Assembly: GCA_963665545.2 (NCBI GenBank)
Contig: CAXXKZ010000002.1
Coordinates: 1-64,000, forward strand
Length of the DNA stretch: 64,000 nucleotides
From: G963665545 sp963665545
Lineage (GTDB): Bacteria > Pseudomonadota > Gammaproteobacteria > Xanthomonadales > SZUA-36
Direction: 5' to 3'
The notes under the pieces are model-generated. The model searched no databases, had not been told where the DNA came from, and was given only the letters and a program-made list of their open reading frames with translations. Shown piece after piece: positions 52,668 to 61,399 of this stretch (position 1 is the stretch's first letter; the number at the start of each line of letters is the position of its first letter). A program made the position numbers and the translations under genes.

Positions 52668-53909
52668 ATGAATGAATTAAACTTTTCAAAGGCGGGCGAG
52701 GAACCAAGAGTCTCGGTGGTAATCCCGGTGTACAACGGCGGTGCCTATCTTGATCGCTGCCTGGAGGCGCTTCAGGCCTCCAGCTATCCCGTTGCCGAGT
52801 GCATTCTCGTTGACGATGCCTCTACCGACGGGGCGACTGAGACTGTGGTGCAGCGGTACCCCGTTCGCCTGGTGAAACTGGAACAACAATGTGGCCCCGC
52901 GTTCGCTCGAAATTGGGGTGTATACCATTCAAGCGGAGAGATCATCTTTTTCGTCGACGCGGATGTCGTACTTCAACCCGATACGATTTCAACCGCCATT
53001 GGGGCATTTCTACAGGATGAATCCATCGATGCGGTCTTCGGCAGTTATGACGATTTACCTGGTGACCGTGCCTTCCTGTCTCAGTACCGCAACCTGGTCC
53101 ACCACTGGGTCCATCAAAACGGTGCCACAGAAGCACAATCATTCTGGGCTGGATGCGGCGCAATCCGCCGCGAGGTGTTCGTATCCATCGGAGGATTCGA
53201 TCGCGACGCCATGCGCATCGAGGACATCGAGCTTGGCCATAGGCTTCATCAGGCCGGGTACAAGATCCATCTGCTCAAGGATATGCTGTGCAAGCACCTC
53301 AAGATCTGGAGTCTGTTCAGCATTCTGAAAACTGACATGTGGTCGCGTGCCGTGCCCTGGGTTGCTCTGATGCAACGCGAAGGCGAAGCATTCGATAACC
53401 TGAATGTCAATGCAGCGTCGAAATTCGCGACAGCGCTGACGGGTTTGCTAGTACTGAGCCTGTTGGGACTGGTGCTGGCAGGGCGCTGGGTGGCTGTAGT
53501 CCCCTTCCTGGTTCTGATCATCCTGTGCATACCCGGTGCCTACCTGGGGGAGCGAGGCGACTCACATCGATGGCGGTCATATCTGTCCATCGCACTGACT
53601 GTCGCAGGGACGCTATCCGCCCTGCTGTGGGCTGCTGATACTCAAGTGCAGCTGCTCCTGGCATTGCTACCCCTGATGTTGTGTGCCCTGATAGTGGCCT
53701 CCCAATGGCCGTTTTTCAGATTTCTGAACGCCATCAGGGGCTCGGGATATTTGCTGGCCGCCATTCCCATGCAACTGGTGTTCTTTATCATCTGCGGCTT
53801 GTCGGTGCCGTTGGGGATTGCCCAGTCAAGGGTGAGATTCATGCAAGAAAAACTTGATCCTGGGCGCCTTCCGGAGAACGCTGACAGATTGTTTGTCCGC
53901 GACGCCTAG
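52668..53909 (+). CDS. GT2-family glycosyltransferase with C-terminal membrane helices
   Basis: From the ATG at 52668 the protein has 413 residues. The GT-A domain shows VSVVIPVYNGGAYL, VDDASTDG, the metal-binding VDADVVLQ and EDIELGHRLHQAG, the acceptor-side ED pair of processive or lipid-linked transferases. Two membrane regions follow (about 255-300 and 325-390). This resembles enzymes that move a sugar onto a lipid carrier or sterol- or carotenoid-like acceptor. The start is uncertain because ribosome binding sites are weak; GTG at 52632 is an alternative. It opens the glycan cluster. Confidence 0.85.
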   Translation: MNELNFSKAGEEPRVSVVIPVYNGGAYLDRCLEALQASSYPVAECILVDDASTDGATETVVQRYPVRLVKLEQQCGPAFARNWGVYHSSGEIIFFVDADVVLQPDTISTAIGAFLQDESIDAVFGSYDDLPGDRAFLSQYRNLVHHWVHQNGATEAQSFWAGCGAIRREVFVSIGGFDRDAMRIEDIELGHRLHQAGYKIHLLKDMLCKHLKIWSLFSILKTDMWSRAVPWVALMQREGEAFDNLNVNAASKFATALTGLLVLSLLGLVLAGRWVAVVPFLVLIILCIPGAYLGERGDSHRWRSYLSIALTVAGTLSALLWAADTQVQLLLALLPLMLCALIVASQWPFFRFLNAIRGSGYLLAAIPMQLVFFIICGLSVPLGIAQSRVRFMQEKLDPGRLPENADRLFVRDA

Positions 53910-53910
53910 A

Positions 53911-54060
53911 ATACTGCATCGTAATTAATGGCCCTTTCAGAGGTGGCCTCCCTGTGAGCCAGGCGCAAATCGGCCATCCGCTGTGTTATGTCGGGGCGCG
54001 GCTGGGAATGTCGGCCGCACTCACCCGCTGGTGCCTTTTGTTGTTAAGATGCGGCATTGC
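53911..54060. repeat. Partial copy of the MITE-like element at 20503
   Basis: Positions 53911-53940 match the element's left terminal repeat with one difference over 29 bases, and 53941-53986 match its interior (GGTGGCCTCCCT, GCCAGGCGCA, CGGCCATCCGC). An 85-base segment of the first copy is absent, and the right end is not clearly recognisable. It fills the gap between the GT2 and GT87-like genes. Confidence 0.6.
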
Positions 54061-54090
54061 AAGCACTGACAGTGACAGGAATTACTCACG

Positions 54091-55420
54091 ATGATGCTGG
54101 AAATTCGCTCCAAATTTGCAGACCCCTCCGCTGTGATCCTCGCAGCGCTGGTTGTACTTGCGATTGCAGGAGTATGGCAATACGCCAACAATTCGCTGGG
54201 GGTGGACTACTACACCGCCTGGGCAGCGGCGGACTCGCTCAGCAATGACAGCGAACACTACGTTTATTCCCGTGCCAGTCAGGTTCGGATCGGCAGGGAG
54301 TACCGCCGCAAAGCGATGGCGAGCGAGACGTCGCAACGGCACCTGGCGGTTGTTGACTATCAGAGAGTGTTGTTCATGACTGCCACGCCATTCATGTATT
54401 GGGTGATCAATCTCTTTGCAACCGGGGAATACGAAACCGATTTGCAGATCTGGAGTACCCTGTCGCTGATCGCGTTCGCCTTGTCGATCCTGCTGATGTG
54501 CCGGTTCCTGTCCTTTTCGGTGGCGGGCAGCCTGGCTTTGCTACTTCCCTGCCTGGTCTGGTTGGAACCTCTGCACTCTGATTTGCGCGTCGGCAATGTC
54601 AACTGCGTTCAGTTGGGGATGGTGGCGCTGGCGCTGTGGTTTTTGAATCGACAGGAGGATCGAAAATGGGCGGTGGTAGCGGGTTTTTTTGCGGCCGCGA
54701 CCGTACTGTTCAAGCCCAATCTGGCAACCCTTCTGATCGTGATGCTGGGCGCCTGGATCGTGCGCAAGGAATTTGCCGCCCTGATCAGCGGAATCATCGG
54801 GATGGCAGCCAGTACAGCAATTATCTTTGTGATTACAACCCTGTTTACCGGAACCGCCCGAAGTTGGCTGGATTGGTGGGAAATAATGACAAGTACGGTG
54901 CAAGTCGAAATTCCCGGAGAAATCGGAAATGTGAGTTCCGCTTTGGCGACATCGTTCGGTTTCGAGCTGAGCTTCAGCCAGCAGGCGGGCATGGCGATCG
55001 CCTTGAGCATCGTGGTGCTGGTTTTCCTTTGGTGGGGGCGGCGCGTTGTGATGCGCGAGCCGGGCGCCGATGACAACCCGCCGCGACAGCAAGGTGGCGG
55101 TGGAAAATGTGCAGCTTGTCTCGCTTGCCTGCGTTATTCCCTTACTGGTCTTTGACCTCGTGTGGGAACATTACTTCGTACTTGCGTTGCCAATGCTGAT
55201 CACGGCAATACGTCCCTGGCACGGGGATTCGAATCGCAACTGGGGCTCATTGGTCCTTCACCGCATCTTGCCGGCCATCACGCTGCTGTGCCTGATGGCC
55301 ACACCTACGCGACCCTATTTCGATATGAATACGGTGGACTACTATGCGATGGTGAACCGCTTTGCCATCTGGACGCTGTTTGCCCTGGGATTGTGGCAAC
55401 TGCGATTCAAGCGCGTTTAA
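54091..55420 (+). pseudogene. DUF2029 (GT87-like) membrane glycosyltransferase, frameshifted
   Basis: The first frame (54091-55155) has about eight membrane helices. GVDYYTAWAAADSL at the first extracytoplasmic loop carries the Asp typical of GT-C enzymes, and AAATVLFKPNLATLLIV is the FKP-type helix of the DUF2029 family. It goes wrong at GADDNPPRQQGG and stops. The other frame continues with RRDSKVAVENVQLVSLACVIPLLVFD, VWEHYF and two more helices to 55420. One extra C near 55077-55082 explains the shift. Members transfer mannose or other sugars from polyprenyl-phosphate carriers. Confidence 0.82.
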
Positions 55421-55468
55421 ACCGCGTATAGGTGGTTTGCAGCTTATGTTGCCGAGGCGAGGCGGGAA

Positions 55469-56977
55469 TCAGGATTCGGCGTCGCTTTCTGTAACTGGCG
55501 CAGGCACCAGGCGTTCACTCAGCGCCAAGGTTCGGTCTTCCCCAATCTCGTGGTATTCCGCGTCCTGATTGACCTGCCACAGATCCCACTTAATTTCCCC
55601 CGCCATGATATTTTCTGCAGCCAGTAGCGCGGTCATCATGGCGTGGTCCTGGTTGTTGTACTTGTGCATACCGTTTCTGCCAACCAGTTGCAGGCCAGGC
55701 AGCTCTTTCTCCATCCAATGGCGAAACAAACTGACTCGATCTTGGTATTTATCGTCGTAGACCGGGTAGGCGCGGTGTTGACGGATGACCGTGCCGTCAA
55801 TGACGTGCCCAGCCGTGACCAGGCCCAGCTGAATCAATTCTTCGTCGGCCAGCCGAACCAGGTCTTCGTCATTGAGGTCCCACAGCCCGTCACCCTTGAA
55901 GCAGAAATACTCCAGTCCAAGGCAATTCAGATCTGGGTCCGGAACGAGGTGTGGCGACCACGACTTGAAATTCTGAATACGACCCACCTTGACGCTTGAA
56001 TCATGGATATAAATCCAGTTGTCGTCGAAGCAATCGACGTCTTTGACGATCAGGGCAACGGTGACAAAATCGCGATAGCGCAATGATCGGGCCGCTGTCA
56101 TGACAGGCTCTGGCGGCTCGGGCTGCAAGCAGCCCACCAGCTCAGCGATAGCAGCAGAGGATACGACCTGGTCGGCGGAATAGTCGTGTTGCGCGCCGCT
56201 TTCATCGAACGCGATGACCTGCCACTTGCCTGAATCAGTGTCCCGGTAAAGTTTTTCCACGCTCATACCAAGATGCACCTGGCCGCCCTGCTGCCTGATT
56301 TGATCGGTCGCCGCTTCCCACATCTGACCCGGGCCAAGTCGCGGATATCTGAAACTGTCAATCAGGGTCTTGGGCGTGTTGCCACCGGCGCCCATGCGCT
56401 TAGGCACCAGGGATTTCCACACAGCCGTGCCCAATGACAGTCCTTTTATTCGCTGTGCGGCCCAGTCCGCTGAAATCTCTTTGCACTTCATGCCCCAGAC
56501 CTTTTCGGTGTAGGTCTCGAAAAAGATTCGGAATAAGCGCCTGCCGAATTGGTTGGTCACCCAGTCTTCAAACGTACGCGGCTGCTTGATGGGAAAAGCC
56601 TTGGCCTTGAAGTAAGAGAGCATGCACAAAGCAGACTGCAAGACACCAAGCTTGGAAAGGGCGTCGAACGCCCGTAGCGGGTAGTCGAACAGCTTACCGT
56701 TGTAGAAAATGCGGGACTTGCGTTGGCGGGTTATCAACTCGTCACCCAGAATTTCCTCCCACAGATCTTCAATCTCTTGGGATTTTGAGAAAAACCGGTG
56801 TCCCCCGACATCAAATCGGAAACCCTGGTACTTCTCCGTCCTGGATATTCCTCCCACGTGTACAGGGTCGCGCTCCAGCACGGTAACGGGAATGCCGTTT
56901 CTTGAGAGCTGCCAGGCTGCCGTCAGGCCGGCAGGCCCGGCGCCGATGCACACTACGCTGGGTTGGTTCTTTGTCAT
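55469..56977 (-). CDS. FAD-dependent amine oxidase/UDP-galactopyranose mutase-like protein
   Basis: The 502-residue protein starts at the ATG at 56977 behind AGGAACCCTT. The dinucleotide-binding motif is CIGAGPAGLTAAWQL with the ribose-binding LERD and the second glycine run VGGISRT. The C-terminal flavin-contact segment is VGRNGMHKYNNQDHAMMTALLAAENI. The FDVGGHRFFSKS and DYPLRA segments resemble the glycan-linked FAD proteins related to UDP-galactopyranose mutase or protoporphyrinogen oxidase. Its place beside two glycosyltransferase genes supports a role in sugar or lipid-carrier modification, but that is inference. Confidence 0.82.
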   Translation of the reverse strand: MTKNQPSVVCIGAGPAGLTAAWQLSRNGIPVTVLERDPVHVGGISRTEKYQGFRFDVGGHRFFSKSQEIEDLWEEILGDELITRQRKSRIFYNGKLFDYPLRAFDALSKLGVLQSALCMLSYFKAKAFPIKQPRTFEDWVTNQFGRRLFRIFFETYTEKVWGMKCKEISADWAAQRIKGLSLGTAVWKSLVPKRMGAGGNTPKTLIDSFRYPRLGPGQMWEAATDQIRQQGGQVHLGMSVEKLYRDTDSGKWQVIAFDESGAQHDYSADQVVSSAAIAELVGCLQPEPPEPVMTAARSLRYRDFVTVALIVKDVDCFDDNWIYIHDSSVKVGRIQNFKSWSPHLVPDPDLNCLGLEYFCFKGDGLWDLNDEDLVRLADEELIQLGLVTAGHVIDGTVIRQHRAYPVYDDKYQDRVSLFRHWMEKELPGLQLVGRNGMHKYNNQDHAMMTALLAAENIMAGEIKWDLWQVNQDAEYHEIGEDRTLALSERLVPAPVTESDAES

Positions 56978-57055
56978 AAGGGTTCCTGAAGCAGCGTGCA
57001 ATTATCGCATGACCGGCATGCGCTTATAAGTGCCGACCACGATTGAGGGTTGGCG

Positions 57056-57910
57056 CTACTTGGTCACCCGCACGGGAATGGGCACCTGGCAGGCATCGAG
57101 CACTTTTGGTGGTTTGAAATGAAAAAATGACTGTTTTCGATTCTTGCGTGCCTGCAGCATTTTGCCAAATGACTTGTCACTGGTTTCCGCCACATAGATG
57201 AACAAACGGTCCGATTCGGAAATTTCTGAACCCAGGGTCATTGAACGAATACGCGACTTGGTAAGATCATCGCTGATGACACCGTCGTTGTCCTTGGGCC
57301 CACGTTGAATTTGCTGGACGAATTCCATGCCCATAACGACCCGGCCGAAAACGTTCATATTGCGGTCGAGGTAGCGCGGCGCCTGGCCGATGACGATATA
57401 GAAATCAGTTCGGCTCGAGTCTGCCTCGTTACCGCGCGCCATCGCTATGGTGCCTGGGCAATGCAGCAGCCATGTGCGGCCTGCCGCGTGGTCTCGACCG
57501 ACAGCGAAGCCATCAATAAAGCCGGTTTCATCGGCAAAAATATCTCCTGTCTGCGCTGAAATGAACGGGAAATCTTTGGACCAGCTAATTTCAAATTCAG
57601 ATTCAAGAGTCGGGATCACGCTGGCCAGTCCAAGGTCGCTACCGTCGCCTCCCTGGGCGACAAAGCCATCTATGACCCGGTAAAAAGCCAGGGCGTCGTA
57701 GAAATCATCCTTGATAAGATTTCTGAATTGCGCGACAGTTTCGGGGGCGAACAGGGGGTTGAGTTCTATCACGACACGGTTCTCGCCGAGTTGCATGTAC
57801 ACCGTGTTTTCCGGGTCGAGTTCGCGCCAGATTATGCCATTGGCGGCCGGAACCATGGACGTGGCCACCAACAGCATTGCAGCCATGCAGCGTACAGCGA
57901 ACGTCATCAT
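57056..57910 (-). CDS. Exported cyclophilin-type peptidyl-prolyl isomerase
   Basis: Length 284 residues with a signal peptide (about 1-25). The cyclophilin core shows VVIELNPLFAPETVAQFRNLI, FYRVIDGFVAQGGDG, GTIAMARGNEADSSRTDFYIVIG and NVFGRVVMGMEFVQQIQRG. The catalytic Arg, Phe and Gln positions are recognisable (FYRV, VAQGG), although several classical active-site residues differ, so isomerase activity may be weak. A 60-residue extension with lysines follows. It is 29 bases downstream of the hypothetical gene on the same strand. Confidence 0.88.
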   Translation of the reverse strand: MMTFAVRCMAAMLLVATSMVPAANGIIWRELDPENTVYMQLGENRVVIELNPLFAPETVAQFRNLIKDDFYDALAFYRVIDGFVAQGGDGSDLGLASVIPTLESEFEISWSKDFPFISAQTGDIFADETGFIDGFAVGRDHAAGRTWLLHCPGTIAMARGNEADSSRTDFYIVIGQAPRYLDRNMNVFGRVVMGMEFVQQIQRGPKDNDGVISDDLTKSRIRSMTLGSEISESDRLFIYVAETSDKSFGKMLQARKNRKQSFFHFKPPKVLDACQVPIPVRVTK

Positions 57911-57939
57911 GATTGGGGTTTGTTCAGTGTCAACAGGCC

Positions 57940-58332
57940 CTAGCGCATCTGCATCCCACCGCCGGGGACGCCACCCATTGGGCCTGAACCAGGCACGACG
58001 ATGGACGATGCCTGTTGATGCTGTAGCTCACGCAACTCTTCCATCGTGTTTTCAACGGCTTTGGCGGCGGCCTCGCCGAATCCTGAAACGGCTTCGACCA
58101 GGGTCTGGGCGCTGATTTCGAAAGAAAGGGGTAAAGCGCCGGCGGGTGTCATGATCTGGGTGGAACCCAAATACCTTATTGAACGCGAGGGATCCGGATC
58201 CCCCGCAGGGGTCACCGGGCTCATCCGTCTGATGGTGCCGACGCGATTGTCGGTAAACGTATCTTCAATGAACAGGTTGGACGCATCCATATCAATTTCT
58301 GCGCCTTGCTGCGGATTCGGTTGTTCAATCAT
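57940..58332 (-). CDS. Hypothetical protein, 130 residues, upstream of cyclophilin
   Basis: An open frame from the ATG at 58332 encodes a soluble protein without signal or membrane helices. The first half is beta-like (NRVGTIRRMSPVT, RYLGSTQIMTPAGALPLSFEI) and the second has a helix (TLVEAVSGFGEAAAKAVENTMEELREL) and a Gly/Pro/Met tail (GPMGGVPGGGMQM). I recognise no family. Close spacing to the cyclophilin gene suggests co-transcription. Confidence 0.65.
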   Translation of the reverse strand: MIEQPNPQQGAEIDMDASNLFIEDTFTDNRVGTIRRMSPVTPAGDPDPSRSIRYLGSTQIMTPAGALPLSFEISAQTLVEAVSGFGEAAAKAVENTMEELRELQHQQASSIVVPGSGPMGGVPGGGMQMR

Positions 58333-58469
58333 CTGTGTTTTCCATGTTTGTGGCGGTTTAACGGCCGCTTGTGACTGGAAATGGGGGCGAATTCAAGGAT
58401 TCCCAACAAACGAATTTTGTATTTGGCTCCCGCCCACGGCTTCCGTAACCTCGAGCCATCTTACAGTGC

Positions 58470-58552
58470 AGCCGCAGGCGACCCGCCATCCCCGGTTGGG
58501 TAAGTCGAGCAAAGCGAGACTCCTTTCATTGAGTTGCTCAGAGCCTTCATGA
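58470..58552. repeat. Dispersed repeat, short form (related copy at 63368-63526)
   Basis: GCCGCAGGCGACCCGCC is followed by CCCCGGTTGGGTAAGTCGAG, then CAAAGCGAGACTCCTTTCA. The same sequence occurs at 63370, where an extra 80 or so bases separate AAAGCGAG from ACTCCTTTCA. It lies in the divergent gap before the VOC gene, and no gene crosses it. Confidence 0.8.
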
Positions 58553-58602
58553 GATAAACTGGGTAGTCTCGATATGGCACCGACAGGTCCAAGGACTCCA
58601 AA

Positions 58603-59055
58603 ATGAATGCAAATCAGGCGAGCTCGGATGTTGGCCATGTCCTGGGTGTTGGGGGCATCTTTTTCCGATCCGACGATCCGGCGGCCCTGGGGGCCTGGTA
58701 TGCAAAATACCTGGGCTTGTCGATTGAGGCGTGGGGCAGTACTCACGGCACCAGTTTCGCACCTGCAGATCTGCCCCAGCGTGCGTTCACCGTCTGGAGT
58801 GCGTTTTCCAGCGATACGGAATACTTCGGACATTCCGGACAGTCTTTCATGATTAACCTGATCGTCGATGACCTCGATGCCGCATTGGACAACGTTGCGC
58901 GTGGCGGTGCAGAGGTGCTGGAGGAGCGTGAAGAACATGACTTCGGGCGATTTGGCTGGTTTGTTGATCCATCCGGAAATCGCATTGAGTTGTGGCAGGC
59001 GCCAGATGACTTGCAAGATGACATGCCACAGGACTCGCCGGGCACTGACACGTGA
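58603..59055 (+). CDS. VOC (glyoxalase/bleomycin resistance) family protein
   Basis: The 150-residue protein shows the paired beta-alpha-beta-beta-beta modules of the VOC fold: VGGIFFRSDDPAALGAWYAKYLGL, then FMINLIVDDLDAALDNVARGGAEVL and FVDPSGNRIELWQAP. The metal-ligand Glu near the end (RIELW) is present. Specific activity is unknown; relatives are lactoylglutathione lyase-like. The start of slyX overlaps its end by four bases. Confidence 0.9.
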   Translation: MNANQASSDVGHVLGVGGIFFRSDDPAALGAWYAKYLGLSIEAWGSTHGTSFAPADLPQRAFTVWSAFSSDTEYFGHSGQSFMINLIVDDLDAALDNVARGGAEVLEEREEHDFGRFGWFVDPSGNRIELWQAPDDLQDDMPQDSPGTDT

Positions 59056-59267
59056 GCAAAGCCGGATCAAAGGAGCGCCTGGAAGAGGTGGAAAACCGGC
59101 TGGCTTTTCAGGACGATGTGATTGAAAAGCTCAATGCGGTCGTTACGCACCAGGATGCCGAGATCAGGCATCTGAGCGCGTCACTGAAGCGCCTGGAAGA
59201 ATCCCTCAAAGAGATTGCATCGGGGATGTCGGCTTCTGGTGACGGTGAAGCGCCACCGCACTATTAG
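59052..59267 (+). CDS. slyX: SlyX protein
   Basis: A 71-residue coiled coil, RLEEVENRLAFQDDVIEKLNAVVTHQDAEIRHL, with the conserved FQ(D/E)xxIexLN core and the PPHY C-terminus characteristic of SlyX. Its function is unknown; in enterobacteria it lies next to slyD or slyA genes, whereas here it is coupled to a VOC gene by a GTGA overlap at 59052-59055. Confidence 0.93.
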   Translation: MSKAGSKERLEEVENRLAFQDDVIEKLNAVVTHQDAEIRHLSASLKRLEESLKEIASGMSASGDGEAPPHY

Positions 59268-59414
59268 TGACTTCCTGCGGCGTACGCGTGAATTTTCGTC
59301 GAACCGAAACACTTTCTCCCTGGATATCACTTAAAATAGCCCGTTCAGGCATCAAGGAAGCCCTGTTTGAATTCCCAACAGCCCCACCCGAGGAAGCGGT
59401 CGGAATCCACATCC

Positions 59415-60218
59415 ATGTCACTCAGCAACGGAACCAAGAATCTGGCACTTTTTTGTGATTTTGAAAATATCGCATTGGGTGTCCAGGACGCCAAGTTTGC
59501 CCGCTTCGATATCGAAGAGATTCTCGAGCGCCTGCTGGTCAAAGGCAATATTGTGGTCAAAAAGGCATACTGTGACTGGGAACGTTACAAGACCTACAAA
59601 AGGGGTATGCACGAAGCCTCCTTCGAATTGATCGAAATTCCCCATGTGCGCCAATCTGGCAAGAACTCCGCTGACATCCGCATGGTGGTCGACGCGCTGG
59701 ACCTGTGTTACACCAAGGCGCATGTCGATACTTTCGTTATCATTTCCGGTGATTCCGATTTCTCGCCGCTGGTGTCCAAATTGCGCGAAAACAATAAGGA
59801 GGTCATTGGTGTTGGGGTAAAAAATTCAACGTCCGATCTTCTGATCGCAAATTGCGATGAATTCATTTACTACGACGATTTGCTGCGCGTGGTCGAGAGG
59901 CGCAAACCAAAAAAGAAGAAAGCAAACGATCAACAGGAAGCCAATGGCTCAAACGACGCACAGCAGTCCAGAGCCGATAAGGCATTTGAGCAAGTGCTGG
60001 AAACGATCGATGACCTGGTCAGTGAGCGTGGTGACCAGGACAAACTGTGGGGGTCGATGGTCAAGCAGGCCCTCAAGCGTCGCAAGCCCGGATTCAATGA
60101 AAGCTACCACGGATTTCGTTCGTTTGGGCGTCTGCTCGAGGAGATGGAAGTTCAGGGTATGCTGCAACTCGAACACGATAAAAAATCAGGTGGCTATATC
60201 ATTACCGAGGTGACCTGA
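59415..60218 (+). CDS. NYN-domain protein with C-terminal LOTUS (OST-HTH)-like domain
   Basis: From the ATG at 59415 the product has 267 residues. The NYN nuclease domain (about 5-150) shows LALFCDFENIALG, NSADIRMVVDALDL, the metal-binding FVIISGDSDFSPLVSKLRE and VIGVGVKNSTSDLLIANCDEFIYYDDL. A basic, low-complexity linker (RRKPKKKKAND) leads to a C-terminal domain, LWGSMVKQALKRRKPGFNESYHGFRSFGRLLEEME, with OST-HTH/LOTUS character. NYN proteins cleave or bind RNA; bacterial NYN-LOTUS pairs are known but little studied. TTG at 59367 is an alternative start with a better-spaced AAGGAAG. Confidence 0.88.
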   Translation: MSLSNGTKNLALFCDFENIALGVQDAKFARFDIEEILERLLVKGNIVVKKAYCDWERYKTYKRGMHEASFELIEIPHVRQSGKNSADIRMVVDALDLCYTKAHVDTFVIISGDSDFSPLVSKLRENNKEVIGVGVKNSTSDLLIANCDEFIYYDDLLRVVERRKPKKKKANDQQEANGSNDAQQSRADKAFEQVLETIDDLVSERGDQDKLWGSMVKQALKRRKPGFNESYHGFRSFGRLLEEMEVQGMLQLEHDKKSGGYIITEVT

Positions 60219-60445
60219 ATCGCGGTTTGCCTGCAAAAGAGTATGCCCCCAGGCGAGACTGGTCTGTTGGAAACTGGCTAGCAGTAAGTGTATGATGCCA
60301 TTGCTGCCGAATGAAGTTTTGGCGCATTAAGTGGTCTGTGCAGGTCGTTATTACCCTTCCCGTTCAACCTCTCACTTGTGTCTATTTGGTTAGCGTGTAT
60401 CCCGTTTGGGCGAATATCAGATAGGCGAAAGAGAGAGTAAGTAAT

Positions 60446-60667
60446 ATGTCAGATACAGATACAGATACAGTTACAGGCACTGTCAAGTGGTTCAATGATT
60501 CCAAGGGCTATGGGTTTATAGCGCTTGATGGGGAGCGGGATGTATTCGTGCATTACCGCGCAATCCAGATGGAAGGCCGCAAGTCACTCAAAGAGGGCCA
60601 GCAAGTCGAATTTACCATTGGAGAAGGGCAAAAGGGACCCCAGGCGGAGAACGTCATTCCCCTCTGA
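60446..60667 (+). CDS. Cold-shock domain protein (CspA family)
   Basis: A 73-residue OB-fold protein with RNP1 KGYGFIAL and RNP2-like DVFVHYRAI, where Tyr replaces the usual Phe-Ser in VHFSAI. It binds single-stranded RNA or DNA and melts structure. The 225-base gap upstream is longer than needed for a promoter and could hold a structured leader as in cold-shock genes. The ribosome binding site is GAGAGAGTAAG. A hairpin follows at 60701-60734. Confidence 0.95.
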   Translation: MSDTDTDTVTGTVKWFNDSKGYGFIALDGERDVFVHYRAIQMEGRKSLKEGQQVEFTIGEGQKGPQAENVIPL

Positions 60668-60700
60668 CACCCTTTCAGCGCCAAATTCCCTGAATTAGAG

Positions 60701-60734
60701 AAAAGCGGGCCGCGTTGTGCGGGCCGCTTTTTAT
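60701..60734 (+). terminator. Rho-independent terminator of the cold-shock gene
   Basis: AAAAGCGGGCCGC and GCGGGCCGCTTTT pair with one mismatch around GTTGT, followed by TTTTTATTT, 33 bases after the stop. Confidence 0.88.
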
Positions 60735-60787
60735 TTGAAATCACTCCGTAAGGTCGGTCCCCGCAATACCGGATAGAAAAACACGCG

Positions 60788-60814
60788 CCAAAAAAAACCC
60801 GGCCTGAGCCGGGT
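60788..60814 (-). terminator. Rho-independent terminator read on the minus strand
   Basis: On the minus strand ACCCGGC, TCAG, GCCGGGT form a perfect seven-base-pair hairpin followed by eight T residues (60797-60790). No minus-strand gene lies immediately before it, which points to a non-coding transcript from 60815-61150. Confidence 0.85.
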
Positions 60815-61150
60815 ACGAGTTCGTGTTTGATAACCTGTCCTGTTTATTCAACAGCGGTGATCCTTATACATCAGCTTCCATATATATCCCCCTTAGGTCT
60901 GCTGATATTTGTCGGGCGTTCCCCTGATTTCGTGCCGTCCTGCCGGGGTCCGGGCTTTCCACTCCCAGCGGGAGTGGACGGACCCACTGATTTTTCGCAT
61001 CAGTGCAGGTGGCGCAATTTGTTCGTCGCATCGTGTTTGGCCAAAAACAATCCGACCTTCATTCTCCTTGGCTCATAGCCGTCTCGGTTAAAGGTGGGAG
61101 AGTCGGAACCTCGATTGGGCATAGAGGGGCGAGGTTCCGTCTCTTCCCGC
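60815..61150 (-). ncRNA. Candidate structured small RNA ending at the minus-strand terminator
   Basis: This stretch between the cold-shock gene and ilvE has no convincing gene but dense structure. Nested stems pair 60946-60951 with 60980-60985 and 60958-60966 with 60970-60978. A hairpin ACTGAT/ATCAGT is at 60986-61004, and a stem of about 18 base pairs joins 61096-61113 with 61130-61148. A perfect minus-strand intrinsic terminator lies at its left end. It resembles no RNA I know (not RNase P, tmRNA, 6S or SRP). A 35-codon ORF starts within it. From 61150 to 61399 the sequence is AT-rich and shows nothing I can name. Confidence 0.4.
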
Positions 61151-61399
61151 TAACTGCTACCAGTCAGTTAGCTATTGCAATTAGATAAATGCAACAATCA
61201 GGCCAAAAGTGAAATTAAGATCTATTTAGTTATTAATCAAATAGTTATGATATATCGAACAATATTGGATATGGCCAGTAATGCGCACGCTCTGTCGCAG
61301 GTTGTCAGAATGTTGACAATTATTGTCAGCTATCCAGGCGCGTGCAGCAGACTACGTGCTACGGCGCTGCTTAAGGCGAATGAAGAGAAGCGAGACGCT

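Noticed and set aside
60815..61150. RNase P RNA, tmRNA, 6S RNA or SRP RNA
   Set aside because: None of their conserved sequence signatures are present on either strand, although one GGAAAGCCCGGACC stretch looks superficially similar to RNase P.
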